DNA of 64,000 nucleotides, from contig JAAWEO010000001.1 in assembly GCA_022794295.1 (NCBI GenBank), positions 1 through 64,000 on the forward strand. The letters run 5' to 3'. Each line of letters starts with the position of its first letter. Positions within the stretch are counted from its first letter, which is position 1. Shown here one piece after another: positions 34,794 through 43,384 of this stretch. This DNA is from Angelakisella sp. (GTDB lineage: Bacteria > Bacillota > Clostridia > Oscillospirales > Ruminococcaceae). The position numbers and the translations under genes are program-made. A model generated the notes under the pieces. It was not told where the DNA came from, did not search any database, and saw nothing but the letters and a program-made list of their open reading frames with translations.

Positions 34794-36002
34794 ATGGATA
34801 AGCCGCAGATCGAGAAGATCCTTTCCCTGCTGGAGACAATAGGCCAGGGTTTGGAACACCTGCAAACCCACGAGGACGAAACCGTCCGGCAGGCGGTCCT
34901 TGCAGGCAGGAAGGCAGTAACGGCCGAGATCGAGAGTGCCCTTGGCAGGTCCCTGACCCAGCAGATCAACGCCAATGCCCTCAACGATGGGGAGTGGCTG
35001 GGAGCTATATACCGGATCGTGGAGCAGTTGGCGGATCCTTTTGTGCCCCAAAACACCTATGACCAAGAGTTTATGAACCTGATAAGTCAGCTTTGGCAGA
35101 CCAACGAAGCCGCCCTTCTCCAAGGGATGAAACAAGTGCTGCACCAATGGAAACAGAGCGTCAAAGGTGTAGATGCTTGGAACGCTTTCGTAGAGTATTT
35201 CGAGAAATACCCCCTGTGGGGGACCCTCTACCCGGAGCGGGGGGACTTCGACACCCTCCAGCGCCGGGCGGCGGTCCTCAAGCGCCACAGCTATGACTTT
35301 TTGTGGCTCTACCGCCGCTTGGAGGACTACCTTTCCAAGCGCACCCTTGCGGCGATTTTAATTAACTGGGCGGTCCTGAACATTGATGCCCTGTTAAAGG
35401 TCAATTCTATCTTCCCGGACTACTGGGAGCCGGACCTGTTCCCCACCAACAGGGATGATGTTCTGGTGGATGTGGGGGCCTATACCGGGGATTCCATCGC
35501 CCAGTATGTACAGATGTACGGCAAGGAGTACAAACGGATCTATGCCTACGAAATTTCCCCGGAAAGCTGCGCTGCCATCCGGGATACCGTTAAGAAGCAG
35601 GGGCTCCATGATGTGGTCATCTGCAACAAAGGGGCTGGGTCGGCCCCCGGGGAACTGTTCCTCAGCCAGTCCACCGACGCCTCCGCCAACCAGCTCAGCG
35701 CGGAGGAGACCTCCGGCCAGCGCATCCGGGTGGTCCCCCTGGACGATGACCTCCCGGAGCCGGTGACCTTCCTGAAGATGGACATCGAGGGGGCGGAGTG
35801 GGACACGCTGCTGGGCTGCCAGCGGATCATCGCAGAGGAACATCCCAAGCTGGCTATTTGTGTGTATCATGGATATGACGACCTGTGGCGCATCCCCGCC
35901 CTCATCGACAGCATCTACCCGAATTATGAGTTTTACCTGCGTCACTACGGCGGCAATCTCAACCCCACGGAATTTGTGCTGCTCTGCCGGCCCCGCTCTT
36001 AA
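34794..36002 (+). CDS. FkbM-family methyltransferase, likely acting on the flagellar glycan
   Basis: A 402-aa protein. The first 200 residues are helical without a recognised domain. The C-terminal half is an FkbM methyltransferase: VDVGAYTGDSIAQY is the SAM-binding loop, YAYEISPESCAAI follows, and FLKMDIEGAEWDTL is the family signature. FkbM enzymes O-methylate sugars or polyketides. It is spaced 22 bases from the glycosyltransferase gene and 24 from the next methyltransferase gene, so the three form an operon. Confidence 0.85.
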   Translation: MDKPQIEKILSLLETIGQGLEHLQTHEDETVRQAVLAGRKAVTAEIESALGRSLTQQINANALNDGEWLGAIYRIVEQLADPFVPQNTYDQEFMNLISQLWQTNEAALLQGMKQVLHQWKQSVKGVDAWNAFVEYFEKYPLWGTLYPERGDFDTLQRRAAVLKRHSYDFLWLYRRLEDYLSKRTLAAILINWAVLNIDALLKVNSIFPDYWEPDLFPTNRDDVLVDVGAYTGDSIAQYVQMYGKEYKRIYAYEISPESCAAIRDTVKKQGLHDVVICNKGAGSAPGELFLSQSTDASANQLSAEETSGQRIRVVPLDDDLPEPVTFLKMDIEGAEWDTLLGCQRIIAEEHPKLAICVYHGYDDLWRIPALIDSIYPNYEFYLRHYGGNLNPTEFVLLCRPRS

Positions 36003-36026
36003 AAACAGGAAGGTTGGTGCGATATT

Positions 36027-37364
36027 ATGGAAAATCAGCAGTCCCTCGATTTTTTGTCCCAGCTTTGGGAGCTGTTCGGAACGGTGCGGGAGGGGGCGGC
36101 CTATCTTGCGGCCCATCCGGAAAATACACAGATGAAAGCCGATGTGTCCGCTGGCTTGCGGGTGCTTTGCACACACCTTCGAGCGGCTGTTTCCTGCGTG
36201 CCGGAACCAAAGGAACTTGCCGATTCGGTTTGTTCCAAGTTCCAGATTCTTGCCGCAGAAGCAGGGGGAGGAAGTGTGGATAATGTGAAATTAAGTCAAG
36301 CAGTTTCCGCATTTACCGATCTTCTTTCCCAGGAGTACATCCACAGGCTCTCCTCGGTGCCGTATCTTCCCCGGGAACAGGCGGGACCCATCTTCAATTT
36401 CTGCGCCGGCGCTCCCCGGGAATATGAAACCATCTACCGCCTGATCTTCATCCTCTGCGAAAAGGCGGCGGTCTCCATGCCCCGGGAGTCCTTTGACTGG
36501 ACCATCCGGGCCATGGAGGAACACCCAGAGCTGCTTTCCGGCGACCATATGCCCCACCCAGAGTACCGGTACCGCCCCTCGAAGCAGCGCACCTTCCACC
36601 GCTGCCCCATCTGCGGCGGGGAGGGCACTCCCTATCACCGCGCCTTTGCCTACCGCATGATCGACTTTGACTACCCCCACCTGCCTGCAAAGCTCTGGAT
36701 GCGGTGCGGCGGCTGCGGCAACCTGTACACCTATCAGTACCCGGAGGAGCTTCTGACCCAGGCGGACCATCCGGCCCTGATCCGGCCGGATCCGGAAAAG
36801 GCCCTGACTGCGGTCCGCCAAGCCAACGCCATCATCCTTTCCACCTGGTCCGCCATCCTCAACAAGCTGGGCGGCTACACAAAGGGCCGGGAGCTGCTGG
36901 AAGTGGGGATCGGCGAGGGCTGTCTGTTAGCGGTGGCGCTGGAGATGGGCTACGCGGCGGACGCTGTGGAGATCGTGGCGCAATCCGCCCAGGAGGTGGC
37001 GGACATTTTGAGGATCCCCATCTGGAACGGCGATTTTCTGGACTACCACCCGGACAAGCGTTATTCCGTCATCATCATGGGGGATGTCATCGAGCATGTC
37101 ACCGACCCGGAGCGGGCGCTGCGCAACGCCCGGGAGCTGCTCGCCGAGGACGGTGTGCTGTGGCTCTCCACCCCGAACTTTGAGGGCAGCTTTACCCGGA
37201 TGCTGAAATTCAGCGACCCCATGTGGCTGGAGCCGTACCACATCAGCTATTTTTCCTTTGCCGGGATACGAACTCTCGCCGAAAAGTGCGGCTTTACGGT
37301 GCGGGAGTATCTTACCAGCAACCGGTATAACGGGTCGATGGAGTTGATTTTGACGAAGGGGTAA
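36027..37364 (+). CDS. SAM-dependent methyltransferase with zinc-binding Cys pairs
   Basis: A 445-aa protein. The N-terminal 180 residues are helical. Two CxxC pairs (CPICGGEG and CGGCGNLY) suggest a zinc site. A class I methyltransferase domain follows: ELLEVGIGEGCLLAVALEMG is motif I, IIMGDVIEHVTDPERAL motif II, and LWLSTPNFEGS motif III. The architecture resembles sugar C- or O-methyltransferases with an N-terminal zinc domain. It is the last gene of the flagellin-modification operon. Confidence 0.83.
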   Translation: MENQQSLDFLSQLWELFGTVREGAAYLAAHPENTQMKADVSAGLRVLCTHLRAAVSCVPEPKELADSVCSKFQILAAEAGGGSVDNVKLSQAVSAFTDLLSQEYIHRLSSVPYLPREQAGPIFNFCAGAPREYETIYRLIFILCEKAAVSMPRESFDWTIRAMEEHPELLSGDHMPHPEYRYRPSKQRTFHRCPICGGEGTPYHRAFAYRMIDFDYPHLPAKLWMRCGGCGNLYTYQYPEELLTQADHPALIRPDPEKALTAVRQANAIILSTWSAILNKLGGYTKGRELLEVGIGEGCLLAVALEMGYAADAVEIVAQSAQEVADILRIPIWNGDFLDYHPDKRYSVIIMGDVIEHVTDPERALRNARELLAEDGVLWLSTPNFEGSFTRMLKFSDPMWLEPYHISYFSFAGIRTLAEKCGFTVREYLTSNRYNGSMELILTKG

Positions 37365-37611
37365 GAGGGGGAGCAGGGGCTATTCGAGAATAAGGCGGAT
37401 GAGCAGCCGGTTATGTGTGTATCGGCGGAAATGAGGAGATGTTGAGGTGTGCCAAGGTGAATATATTGAGCTGGGTTCCCTTGGCACTACAAAGCTAAGT
37501 CGAGGTACCCCGAGGATTCAGGTGAGGGTATTGTATGAACCGTCGAAGGTTGGAGTTCATTTTCCTTGCATTTATAACCTTTATACAAAATAATGTAGGG
37601 AGGTTTTTAAT
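37365..37611. other. Intergenic boundary of the AT-rich cassette, with hairpin
   Basis: There is no gene here. GTGCCAAGG (37449-37457) and CCTTGGCAC (37479-37487) form a perfect 9-bp stem with a 21-base loop. TTGCAT (37567-37572) with AATAAT 17 bases on may be the promoter of the next gene, whose GGGAGG site lies just after. Base composition falls sharply across this stretch. Confidence 0.4.
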
Positions 37612-38265
37612 GTGCTTGAGTTATTGCGATATATGCTGGAGGGAAATTGGAAGGAGTTAGATAAAACTTATAAAAGAATCGAAATGACACATCAGGACCA
37701 GTTTATTGGTCAGATAATGATGGAAAATGACTACAAGGAAGTAATGGAGTCGATTGAAAAGGCTGAACAAGCAATGTCTGCGATCCTCCAAAAAGCAGAT
37801 GAAAATCGCAAAGAGAAAAAAAAGATTCTTGCTCAGATGCGATTATCATCTTCAGAGTTGCACTATTCTCTCCAAGAATTGCATCAACATACTGTAACTG
37901 TACGCAAAGTTCTCGATGTTGATTTATTTCTGCAATTCGAAAGGGCTTATGAGATTTCATTAACAGGGAAAACAAATTCATTTCGTGATACTGCATTGGG
38001 GTATCGATGCAGTTCCAACATAGTCAAGCTCCAGCTTCATACATTAATTACTCAGATCGACCAACTCAGTCTCTATTTGGAAAGCGATATTCAGCAAATC
38101 AAATACCTTTGGAGTCTATATCAAAAAGAAAGAACAGAGACTCTAAGAAGAGTTCTTTCTAATGCATTAGCAAATCAAATTTCATTTGATGATGAAAAAT
38201 CACTACAAGCTTATCTTTACAGTTTTTGTACAATAAAAAAAATAATTGAGAGGGATATGAATTGA
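37612..38265 (+). CDS. Coiled-coil protein of unknown function, AT-rich cassette gene 1
   Basis: A 217-aa, charged, helical protein with a probable coiled coil around residues 45-105 (EKAEQAMSAILQKADENRKE). There is no signal peptide or membrane segment, and I recognise no domain. The start is GTG after GGGAGG. Codon use is AT-rich, unlike the flagellin genes on the left, which points to transfer. It overlaps the next gene by four bases. Confidence 0.7.
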   Translation: MLELLRYMLEGNWKELDKTYKRIEMTHQDQFIGQIMMENDYKEVMESIEKAEQAMSAILQKADENRKEKKKILAQMRLSSSELHYSLQELHQHTVTVRKVLDVDLFLQFERAYEISLTGKTNSFRDTALGYRCSSNIVKLQLHTLITQIDQLSLYLESDIQQIKYLWSLYQKERTETLRRVLSNALANQISFDDEKSLQAYLYSFCTIKKIIERDMN

Positions 38266-38651
38266 GCGAAGAAATAATGGATCCAATGATGGAAGCTGCA
38301 GCAGATAAAATCTTTCCGTATAAAGAAATAATAGCTGCACTAATCGCCAGTGCGGCATCCATACGAAATACCGATTGCATAACTCGCGCCATGTACGCAC
38401 AAATCGATGCACAATTAAAAATATGCAAGGAATATATAAACGAAAATCGTAGTCAGTTTTTTGCACGAATGAAAGAAAGGGAATATATTCTAAATGCATA
38501 TCGAGATATGTTTGATAGCCTTAAAAACCCCCTGCTTCAAGCATCAGGAGAATCCGCATTTCATTGTACAAAACTGATGGAAACGATTGTCTTACAAATG
38601 TCTGAAATTGGAACAAGCGGTCCCGAGATCATAAAACCCACTTGTTTTTAA
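38262..38651 (+). CDS. Small helical protein of unknown function, AT-rich cassette gene 2
   Basis: A 129-aa soluble helical protein (AALIASAASIRNTDCITRAM). The TTG start overlaps the previous stop and follows GAGAGGG. No domain is recognised. The tight overlap with gene 1 and the 16-base gap to the peptidase gene argue for one transcript and a joint function. Confidence 0.65.
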   Translation: MSEEIMDPMMEAAADKIFPYKEIIAALIASAASIRNTDCITRAMYAQIDAQLKICKEYINENRSQFFARMKEREYILNAYRDMFDSLKNPLLQASGESAFHCTKLMETIVLQMSEIGTSGPEIIKPTCF

Positions 38652-38667
38652 TTAGGAGGTCCGCATA

Positions 38668-39528
38668 ATGCTGCAGGGCATAAGCGCACTTATTGCGCTT
38701 GCTATAAACACAGTCATTATTGATATATTTATGTCAAACTATATTGAGAGTGCAATACTGTCATTTGCCATTTCACTTATTATTGTTCTTATCTCTGCAG
38801 GTCTTTTCCTTAGTCCGATAGGAACATGGATCATGCGTGTGCAAAATCATCTGCACACACCAACAGAAGTTGAGCGACAACGAATAGAGCCCATCTTTTT
38901 AGAAATTTATGAAAAAGCAAAGAAAAAAAGTCCATGGATTCCCAAAGATATTCAATGGTTTGTTTTGGGTGATGATGAACTAAATGCATTTGCTATCGGA
39001 TTACATACCATAGGTATCCATACAGGATTAATGCAACATTGTAGCGACAGTGAGATTGCCGCTGTTTTGGCACACGAATTTGGGCATATTGCTCACAGAG
39101 ACACCATATGTTCAGTTATTGTGACTGAGTGTGGCTTTGTTGTTATGATGTTAAAGAGCTTGCTTTTATTATGCTTGAGGGTTATAGTTATTGGAACTTC
39201 TTTTATTTGGTCATTAGTCAATGAGAGCGAAATACCATCAATAATAGGCAACTATATTGCTTCATTTCTCTGCTGGATAGCTAATTATTCTATCTCTGTT
39301 GTTTACTACATATGTATCGCCCCATCTTATCCTGCAAGGCGCCAACAAGAATATGCTGCAGATAGATACGCTGCTGAACTTGGTGTTTGCAAACCACTAA
39401 TTACTTTTTTATCCAGATTTCCAACACCTCCACTAACGTTCACATTAACACTTGCTCAAATGTTTTATGGCACACATCCCAAAAATGAGAAGAGAATTTC
39501 AGAGCTCCAGAAATATATGTCGCAGTAA
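38668..39528 (+). CDS. M48-family membrane metallopeptidase, AT-rich cassette gene 3
   Basis: A 286-aa HtpX/M48-type protease. Two N-terminal membrane segments (about 5-24 and 30-50) are followed by a cytosolic linker. The zinc motif HEFGH is at 136-140, two further membrane segments lie around 150-210, and EYAADRYAAELG supplies the third ligand. Chromosomal HtpX does quality control of membrane proteins. Here the gene is AT-rich and sits with two unknown cytosolic proteins between two invertase genes, so a specialised role is likely. Confidence 0.82.
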   Translation: MLQGISALIALAINTVIIDIFMSNYIESAILSFAISLIIVLISAGLFLSPIGTWIMRVQNHLHTPTEVERQRIEPIFLEIYEKAKKKSPWIPKDIQWFVLGDDELNAFAIGLHTIGIHTGLMQHCSDSEIAAVLAHEFGHIAHRDTICSVIVTECGFVVMMLKSLLLLCLRVIVIGTSFIWSLVNESEIPSIIGNYIASFLCWIANYSISVVYYICIAPSYPARRQQEYAADRYAAELGVCKPLITFLSRFPTPPLTFTLTLAQMFYGTHPKNEKRISELQKYMSQ

Positions 39529-39579
39529 AAACAGATCTTCTGCTTCCTGACAAATGTACACAAGGAGCACATTGTTTCT

Positions 39580-40185
39580 TCAATTCAAGGGAGTCCTATA
39601 TTCCCTCAATCTCCGATAAAATGTTGCCTCAGACATACCAGATTCCTTCAGTACATCATCCATCGAGATCAACTTTTCGTTCCACTTGTCCACTAACATC
39701 GGAAAACAATCTGGAACAGCTTTCACTGGTCGCCCCATATGTACCCCCTTGGCCTTTGCCGCTGCGATCCCCTCCGCCTGCCGCTGGCGAATATTGGTGC
39801 GCTCGTTTTCCGCCACAAAGGAAAGCAGCTGCAAAACAATATCGCTGAGGAAAGTTCCCATCAGGTCCTTTCCCCGCCGGGTATCCAAAAGTGGCATATC
39901 CAGAACAACAATATCGATCCCCTTTTCCTTGGTCAGTAAGCGCCATTGCTCCAGGATCTCATCATAATTACGCCCTAACCGGTCGATGCTCTTGATGTAC
40001 AGCAGGTCGTCCCGTTTCAGTTTCCGCACCAGCTTCTTATATTGAGGCCGGTCAAAGTCCTTCCCGGACTGCTTGTCCATATAGATGTTTTCTGTTGGGA
40101 TCAACAGCTCCTGCAAAGCAATAAGCTGACGATCTTCATTTTGCTCCCGGGTAGAGACGCGAACATATCCGTAAACCGATGACAT
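39580..40185 (-). CDS. Serine recombinase of the resolvase/invertase family, right copy
   Basis: A 201-aa enzyme clearly related to the one at 29028: YGYVRVSTREQNEDRQ with Ser11, SIDRLGRNYDEILEQWR, MPLLDTRRGKDLMGTF. The C-terminal helix-turn-helix (SMDDVLKESGMSEATFYRRL) differs more, so site preference may differ. It points leftward, towards its paralogue, with about 10 kb between. I found no copy of the palindromic core beside it. GGAGGGG precedes the ATG. Confidence 0.88.
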   Translation of the reverse strand: MSSVYGYVRVSTREQNEDRQLIALQELLIPTENIYMDKQSGKDFDRPQYKKLVRKLKRDDLLYIKSIDRLGRNYDEILEQWRLLTKEKGIDIVVLDMPLLDTRRGKDLMGTFLSDIVLQLLSFVAENERTNIRQRQAEGIAAAKAKGVHMGRPVKAVPDCFPMLVDKWNEKLISMDDVLKESGMSEATFYRRLREYRTPLN

Positions 40186-40210
40186 TTGCTCCCCTCCTTT
40201 TATGGCAGAA

Positions 40211-40245
40211 GAAAAACAGCCCCTCGACCTGAGAGGCTGTTTTTA
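40211..40245. terminator. Bidirectional terminator
   Basis: AAAAACAGCCCCTC, loop, GAGAGGCTGTTTTT. It forms a stem with A and T tails on either strand. It separates the invertase from the end of the ICE operon. Confidence 0.7.
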
Positions 40246-40369
40246 TATCTGAAATCGCCCGAATGAAACGATACCGCTTGTTACAGTATATCTTCCTCCT
40301 CTGCCCTTATATTATCTTAAACTGTTCCCTTCCCGGGGGTCCACCATGGACCTCCCCCCGGTCCAGCGG

Positions 40370-40407
40370 AAAGGCGCATCTCACCCTTGGTGGCGAGATG
40401 CGCCTTT
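40370..40407 (-). terminator. Terminator at the end of the ICE transfer operon
   Basis: AAAGGCGCATCTC and GAGATGCGCCTTT form a perfect 13-bp stem with a 12-base loop, just beyond the stop of the leftward gene at 40416. It marks the end of the long leftward conjugation transcript. Confidence 0.8.
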
Positions 40408-40415
40408 CTGACGGA

Positions 40416-40673
40416 CTATTTTACAAGATAGAGATTCGATGTATCCCCTCCGTTCTCCCGGCTGCGCCGTTCCCGCCGGAGATAGCCGCTCTGCTCCAGT
40501 TCCTTCAGCGCGCGCTTCACCGTACTGCGGGACAGGTGAAGGTCCGCTGCGATCCGCTTGATCCCCGGCCAGCATTTCCTCTCGCTGTCCATCCGATCCT
40601 CCAGATACATATAGACCGCCTTGGCCCGATGCGTGAGGGAATCATCCGCATAGATGCTGTCAAAGTAGCCCAT
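40416..40673 (-). CDS. Winged-helix DNA-binding protein (helix-turn-helix domain)
   Basis: An 85-aa protein. MGYFDSIYADDSLTHRAKAVYMYLEDR and IAADLHLSRSTVKRALKELEQSGYLRRE are the wing-helix pattern of replication-initiator-like or GntR-type HTH proteins on Firmicute ICEs. It probably regulates transfer genes or assists replication. It is the last gene of the leftward ICE operon, ten bases after virD4. Confidence 0.75.
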   Translation of the reverse strand: MGYFDSIYADDSLTHRAKAVYMYLEDRMDSERKCWPGIKRIAADLHLSRSTVKRALKELEQSGYLRRERRSRENGGDTSNLYLVK

Positions 40674-40683
40674 TTCTCACCAC

Positions 40684-42474
40684 CTACACCTTCACACTCT
40701 GAGCAGAGCGCTGGAATCCAGCCGCTTGTCCCCCAGCGGCTCCCGACCGCTTCCTTCTCCGGTCAGAAGCCGCTTGCGTTTCTTCCGGGATCTCCTGCGG
40801 ATATTTCTCCAAGATACTTTTCCGCAGCTCCTTCCGGCTGGCGTACCTCACAGCGCAGTCCTTCCGCTTGGGCATTTTGTATGGCTCCTCGAAGGTAATC
40901 CCCCAATCCAGAAACAGCCGAAGCCTTGTCCGTATGGGATGGCTGCCGGTTTTCATTATCACAAAGTTACCCTTGGGGAGAGATTTCAGCTCATCCGGTG
41001 TCATGAGAGGCCGCTCCATCATTTGAAGGGACTGGCTGGGATCATTCTTCCCCCTGCTGACGGACCCAGAGAGAACTGTTCTGCTGCCAAGGGATTTGGA
41101 CAACACTTCTGCGGTCTGGCTTCCCGGCGCAAAGCCACCGAAGATGGTATCCTGGCAGTTATCTTGAATGATTTCCGCTCCTTCGCGACCATAGTTCTTT
41201 TCTAACTGAGCCAGCGACTGAATAATGGGGACCAGCGTTAGCTTTCGGGAGCGTCCTGCACTGAACAGCGGCAGAACATCGAAGGGCGGCATGGTCCCCA
41301 ACTCGTCGCAGAATAATACCACCCGATTTTTTAGTTTCCCGCCATTCTCATCCGCCACTGAAAACAGCTCCCGCGACAGGTTTTGGATCATAAGTCCAGC
41401 CATAAAATTCTTACTGGGATCTTCTTCTGGCAAAATGAGGAAGATGGCAGATTTCTCCGCCGCAAAGATTTCCGCGTCAATGGAGCTATCGAAGCACAGC
41501 ACCGCCTCCAGCTCCGAATCCAGAAAGGCGTTCAGCCGGGAGAGGACAGTGGACATGACCGAGGCCATCGCTTGATCCGCAGAGTTGAGTGCTGCTCCTG
41601 CAAACCATCTGGCCTTATGCTCCGGCGGCAGCATTTTCATGACCATCTGGAAGTGATTCTGGCTCCCTGCATGGGAAGGCTCCAGCAGATCCTGCACCAG
41701 CTTGAACACTGAAACAATGTGCCGCTGGTCGACAGGATCCTTTTCGGTAGGCGGTAGAAATTCCGCCAGAAGGAGGATAACAGCGGTGAGCAGTCCCTCA
41801 GCGGCATCGTAAAAAAAGGCATTTTGCCCATGGTCGGAGTCCTCCGAATTGATGATGGTCTTGGATAAGATCTTGGCGTACTTTTCAGCCTTTGCTCTGG
41901 CGGCAATATCGGTTTCATCCTCCTTAGACGCGTCCATGTATCGGTTGACCAAGGTGAGCAGATTGAAGCCATCCGACATGGTGGGGTTGCGAAGGTCGAT
42001 CACCGAAACCCGGTAGCCATAGTATTTCTCAGCGATGGTCCCACAGTTTCTGGCCAGGTCTCCTTTTGTGTCCATTGCGAGAAAGCTCATCCCGCTGGCA
42101 CAGGCGTATTCGATGTTAGGGTACAGGAAGAAAGCCGTTTTCCCCACACCGCTGGCTCCGATCATAAGACAGTGGACATCGTCGCTGTCCACCAAGGCAC
42201 ACAGCTGTTTCCTCCGCTTTGCGCTGCCAAGAATCAGTCCCTGCTGTGTCGGTCTGTTCCTGCCCTGCCGCCAATCCTTGACCTTGAAGGGAACTTGGGT
42301 GTAGGTCTGCTGAATCTCCTTCGGCGTGGCCCATCTTGCTGTGCCATGCTGACCATCGCCCACAGTCCGGGCCTTGATGCCGTTAAGGGTATAGTTATCG
42401 GACAGCACCGAGATGCCCCCAAAGACCAACACCACCACTCCGGCGACCACGATCAGCATCCAAATGTCGGACAT
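40684..42474 (-). CDS. virD4: Type IV coupling protein VirD4/TraG
   Basis: A 596-aa inner-membrane ATPase that feeds the relaxase-DNA complex into the transfer channel. A membrane segment lies at about 5-24. Walker A GASGVGKTAF is at 106-115, FLAMDTKGDLAR follows, and the Walker B strand is VVLFCDELGTMP. Only one membrane helix is evident, where many relatives have two. Its 5' end overlaps the primase-like gene. Confidence 0.92.
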   Translation of the reverse strand: MSDIWMLIVVAGVVVLVFGGISVLSDNYTLNGIKARTVGDGQHGTARWATPKEIQQTYTQVPFKVKDWRQGRNRPTQQGLILGSAKRRKQLCALVDSDDVHCLMIGASGVGKTAFFLYPNIEYACASGMSFLAMDTKGDLARNCGTIAEKYYGYRVSVIDLRNPTMSDGFNLLTLVNRYMDASKEDETDIAARAKAEKYAKILSKTIINSEDSDHGQNAFFYDAAEGLLTAVILLLAEFLPPTEKDPVDQRHIVSVFKLVQDLLEPSHAGSQNHFQMVMKMLPPEHKARWFAGAALNSADQAMASVMSTVLSRLNAFLDSELEAVLCFDSSIDAEIFAAEKSAIFLILPEEDPSKNFMAGLMIQNLSRELFSVADENGGKLKNRVVLFCDELGTMPPFDVLPLFSAGRSRKLTLVPIIQSLAQLEKNYGREGAEIIQDNCQDTIFGGFAPGSQTAEVLSKSLGSRTVLSGSVSRGKNDPSQSLQMMERPLMTPDELKSLPKGNFVIMKTGSHPIRTRLRLFLDWGITFEEPYKMPKRKDCAVRYASRKELRKSILEKYPQEIPEETQAASDRRRKRSGAAGGQAAGFQRSAQSVKV

Positions 42475-43370
42475 ACCCTCTGCACCTCCTTCGGCTTCAT
42501 CATGGTGAGGTCATCATTCCAGTCCTTCAGTTGGGGTGTCAGCCGTTCACAGATGATCTTCTTCTCCGCCAGCAATCCCGCCATCCGTTTGCTGGCGGTG
42601 TGGCCTGCTACATCGTTGTCCAAGCAAAGAAAAACTTCCTCTACTTCCGGCATCCGATCCAGCATCTTTTCCACTGGAATAAAAGAAACCCCGCAGCAGG
42701 CCACATAGTTATGCCTTTCCCAGCCCTCCGGATTAAGAGTGATAAAGGAGAGCATATCGATGGGAGCTTCAAACACGAAAAGTGTCCCATCTCCGCCGAG
42801 GTGGTGAAAACTATATCGGGGGAGCCCTCCCTCTATATTTAAGCGGAAGACTTTGCCAAAACTGTTGGTACTGCGCTTGTGGGCATGACGGGGGATGCCC
42901 TGCTCGTCTGTACCAACGAATACAGCGTTGTGGTACTCCGCATCCTCATAGAGCAGTCCTTCTTGTACGAAATGACGCACCACCTCCGGCGCGATCCCCC
43001 GGCGCTTTACCAGATAGGCAAATACCCGACGGGCGTCCCCATTTACTGGCGGCAGCACAAACTCCTTGGGCGGCTCCTGCACCTGCTTTTTCGCAGCAGG
43101 GGGAGCAATACCACCGCCCCCCAACAGAAGATTGACTGCATCGGGATAGTTCAAATCATAAAACCGCCGGACGAAGGAGATCGGCCCGCCGCCTTTTTCC
43201 TCGGCATGGTCATACCAGCTGTTATCCCGAATGGTGACACTGTGGTCCCGCTCCAGCCGCATATCCCGCCCGGAGCGGATAAGTTTCTCTCCTCTGCTCA
43301 TAAGAAAAGCCGCAAGGTCTACCCCTGCGGCCTGCTCTTTCTGCTGATCTGTAAAATGGATGTAAGGCAT
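42453..43370 (-). CDS. DUF3991/Toprim domain primase-like protein
   Basis: A 305-aa protein. The N-terminus (DLAAFLMSRGEKLIRSGRDM) recalls the CHC2/DUF3991 region. A DUF3991-type middle (FAYLVKRRGIAPEVVRHFV) and a Toprim domain follow, with Glu in VFEAPIDML and the DxD in CLDNDVAGH. The N-terminal zinc Cys/His set of full primases is not apparent. It probably assists replication or strand synthesis of the transferred DNA. The ATG at 43370 fits the family start (MPYIHFTDQQK). Confidence 0.82.
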   Translation of the reverse strand: MPYIHFTDQQKEQAAGVDLAAFLMSRGEKLIRSGRDMRLERDHSVTIRDNSWYDHAEEKGGGPISFVRRFYDLNYPDAVNLLLGGGGIAPPAAKKQVQEPPKEFVLPPVNGDARRVFAYLVKRRGIAPEVVRHFVQEGLLYEDAEYHNAVFVGTDEQGIPRHAHKRSTNSFGKVFRLNIEGGLPRYSFHHLGGDGTLFVFEAPIDMLSFITLNPEGWERHNYVACCGVSFIPVEKMLDRMPEVEEVFLCLDNDVAGHTASKRMAGLLAEKKIICERLTPQLKDWNDDLTMMKPKEVQRVCPTFGC

Positions 43371-43384
43371 TACAGCCCTCCTTA

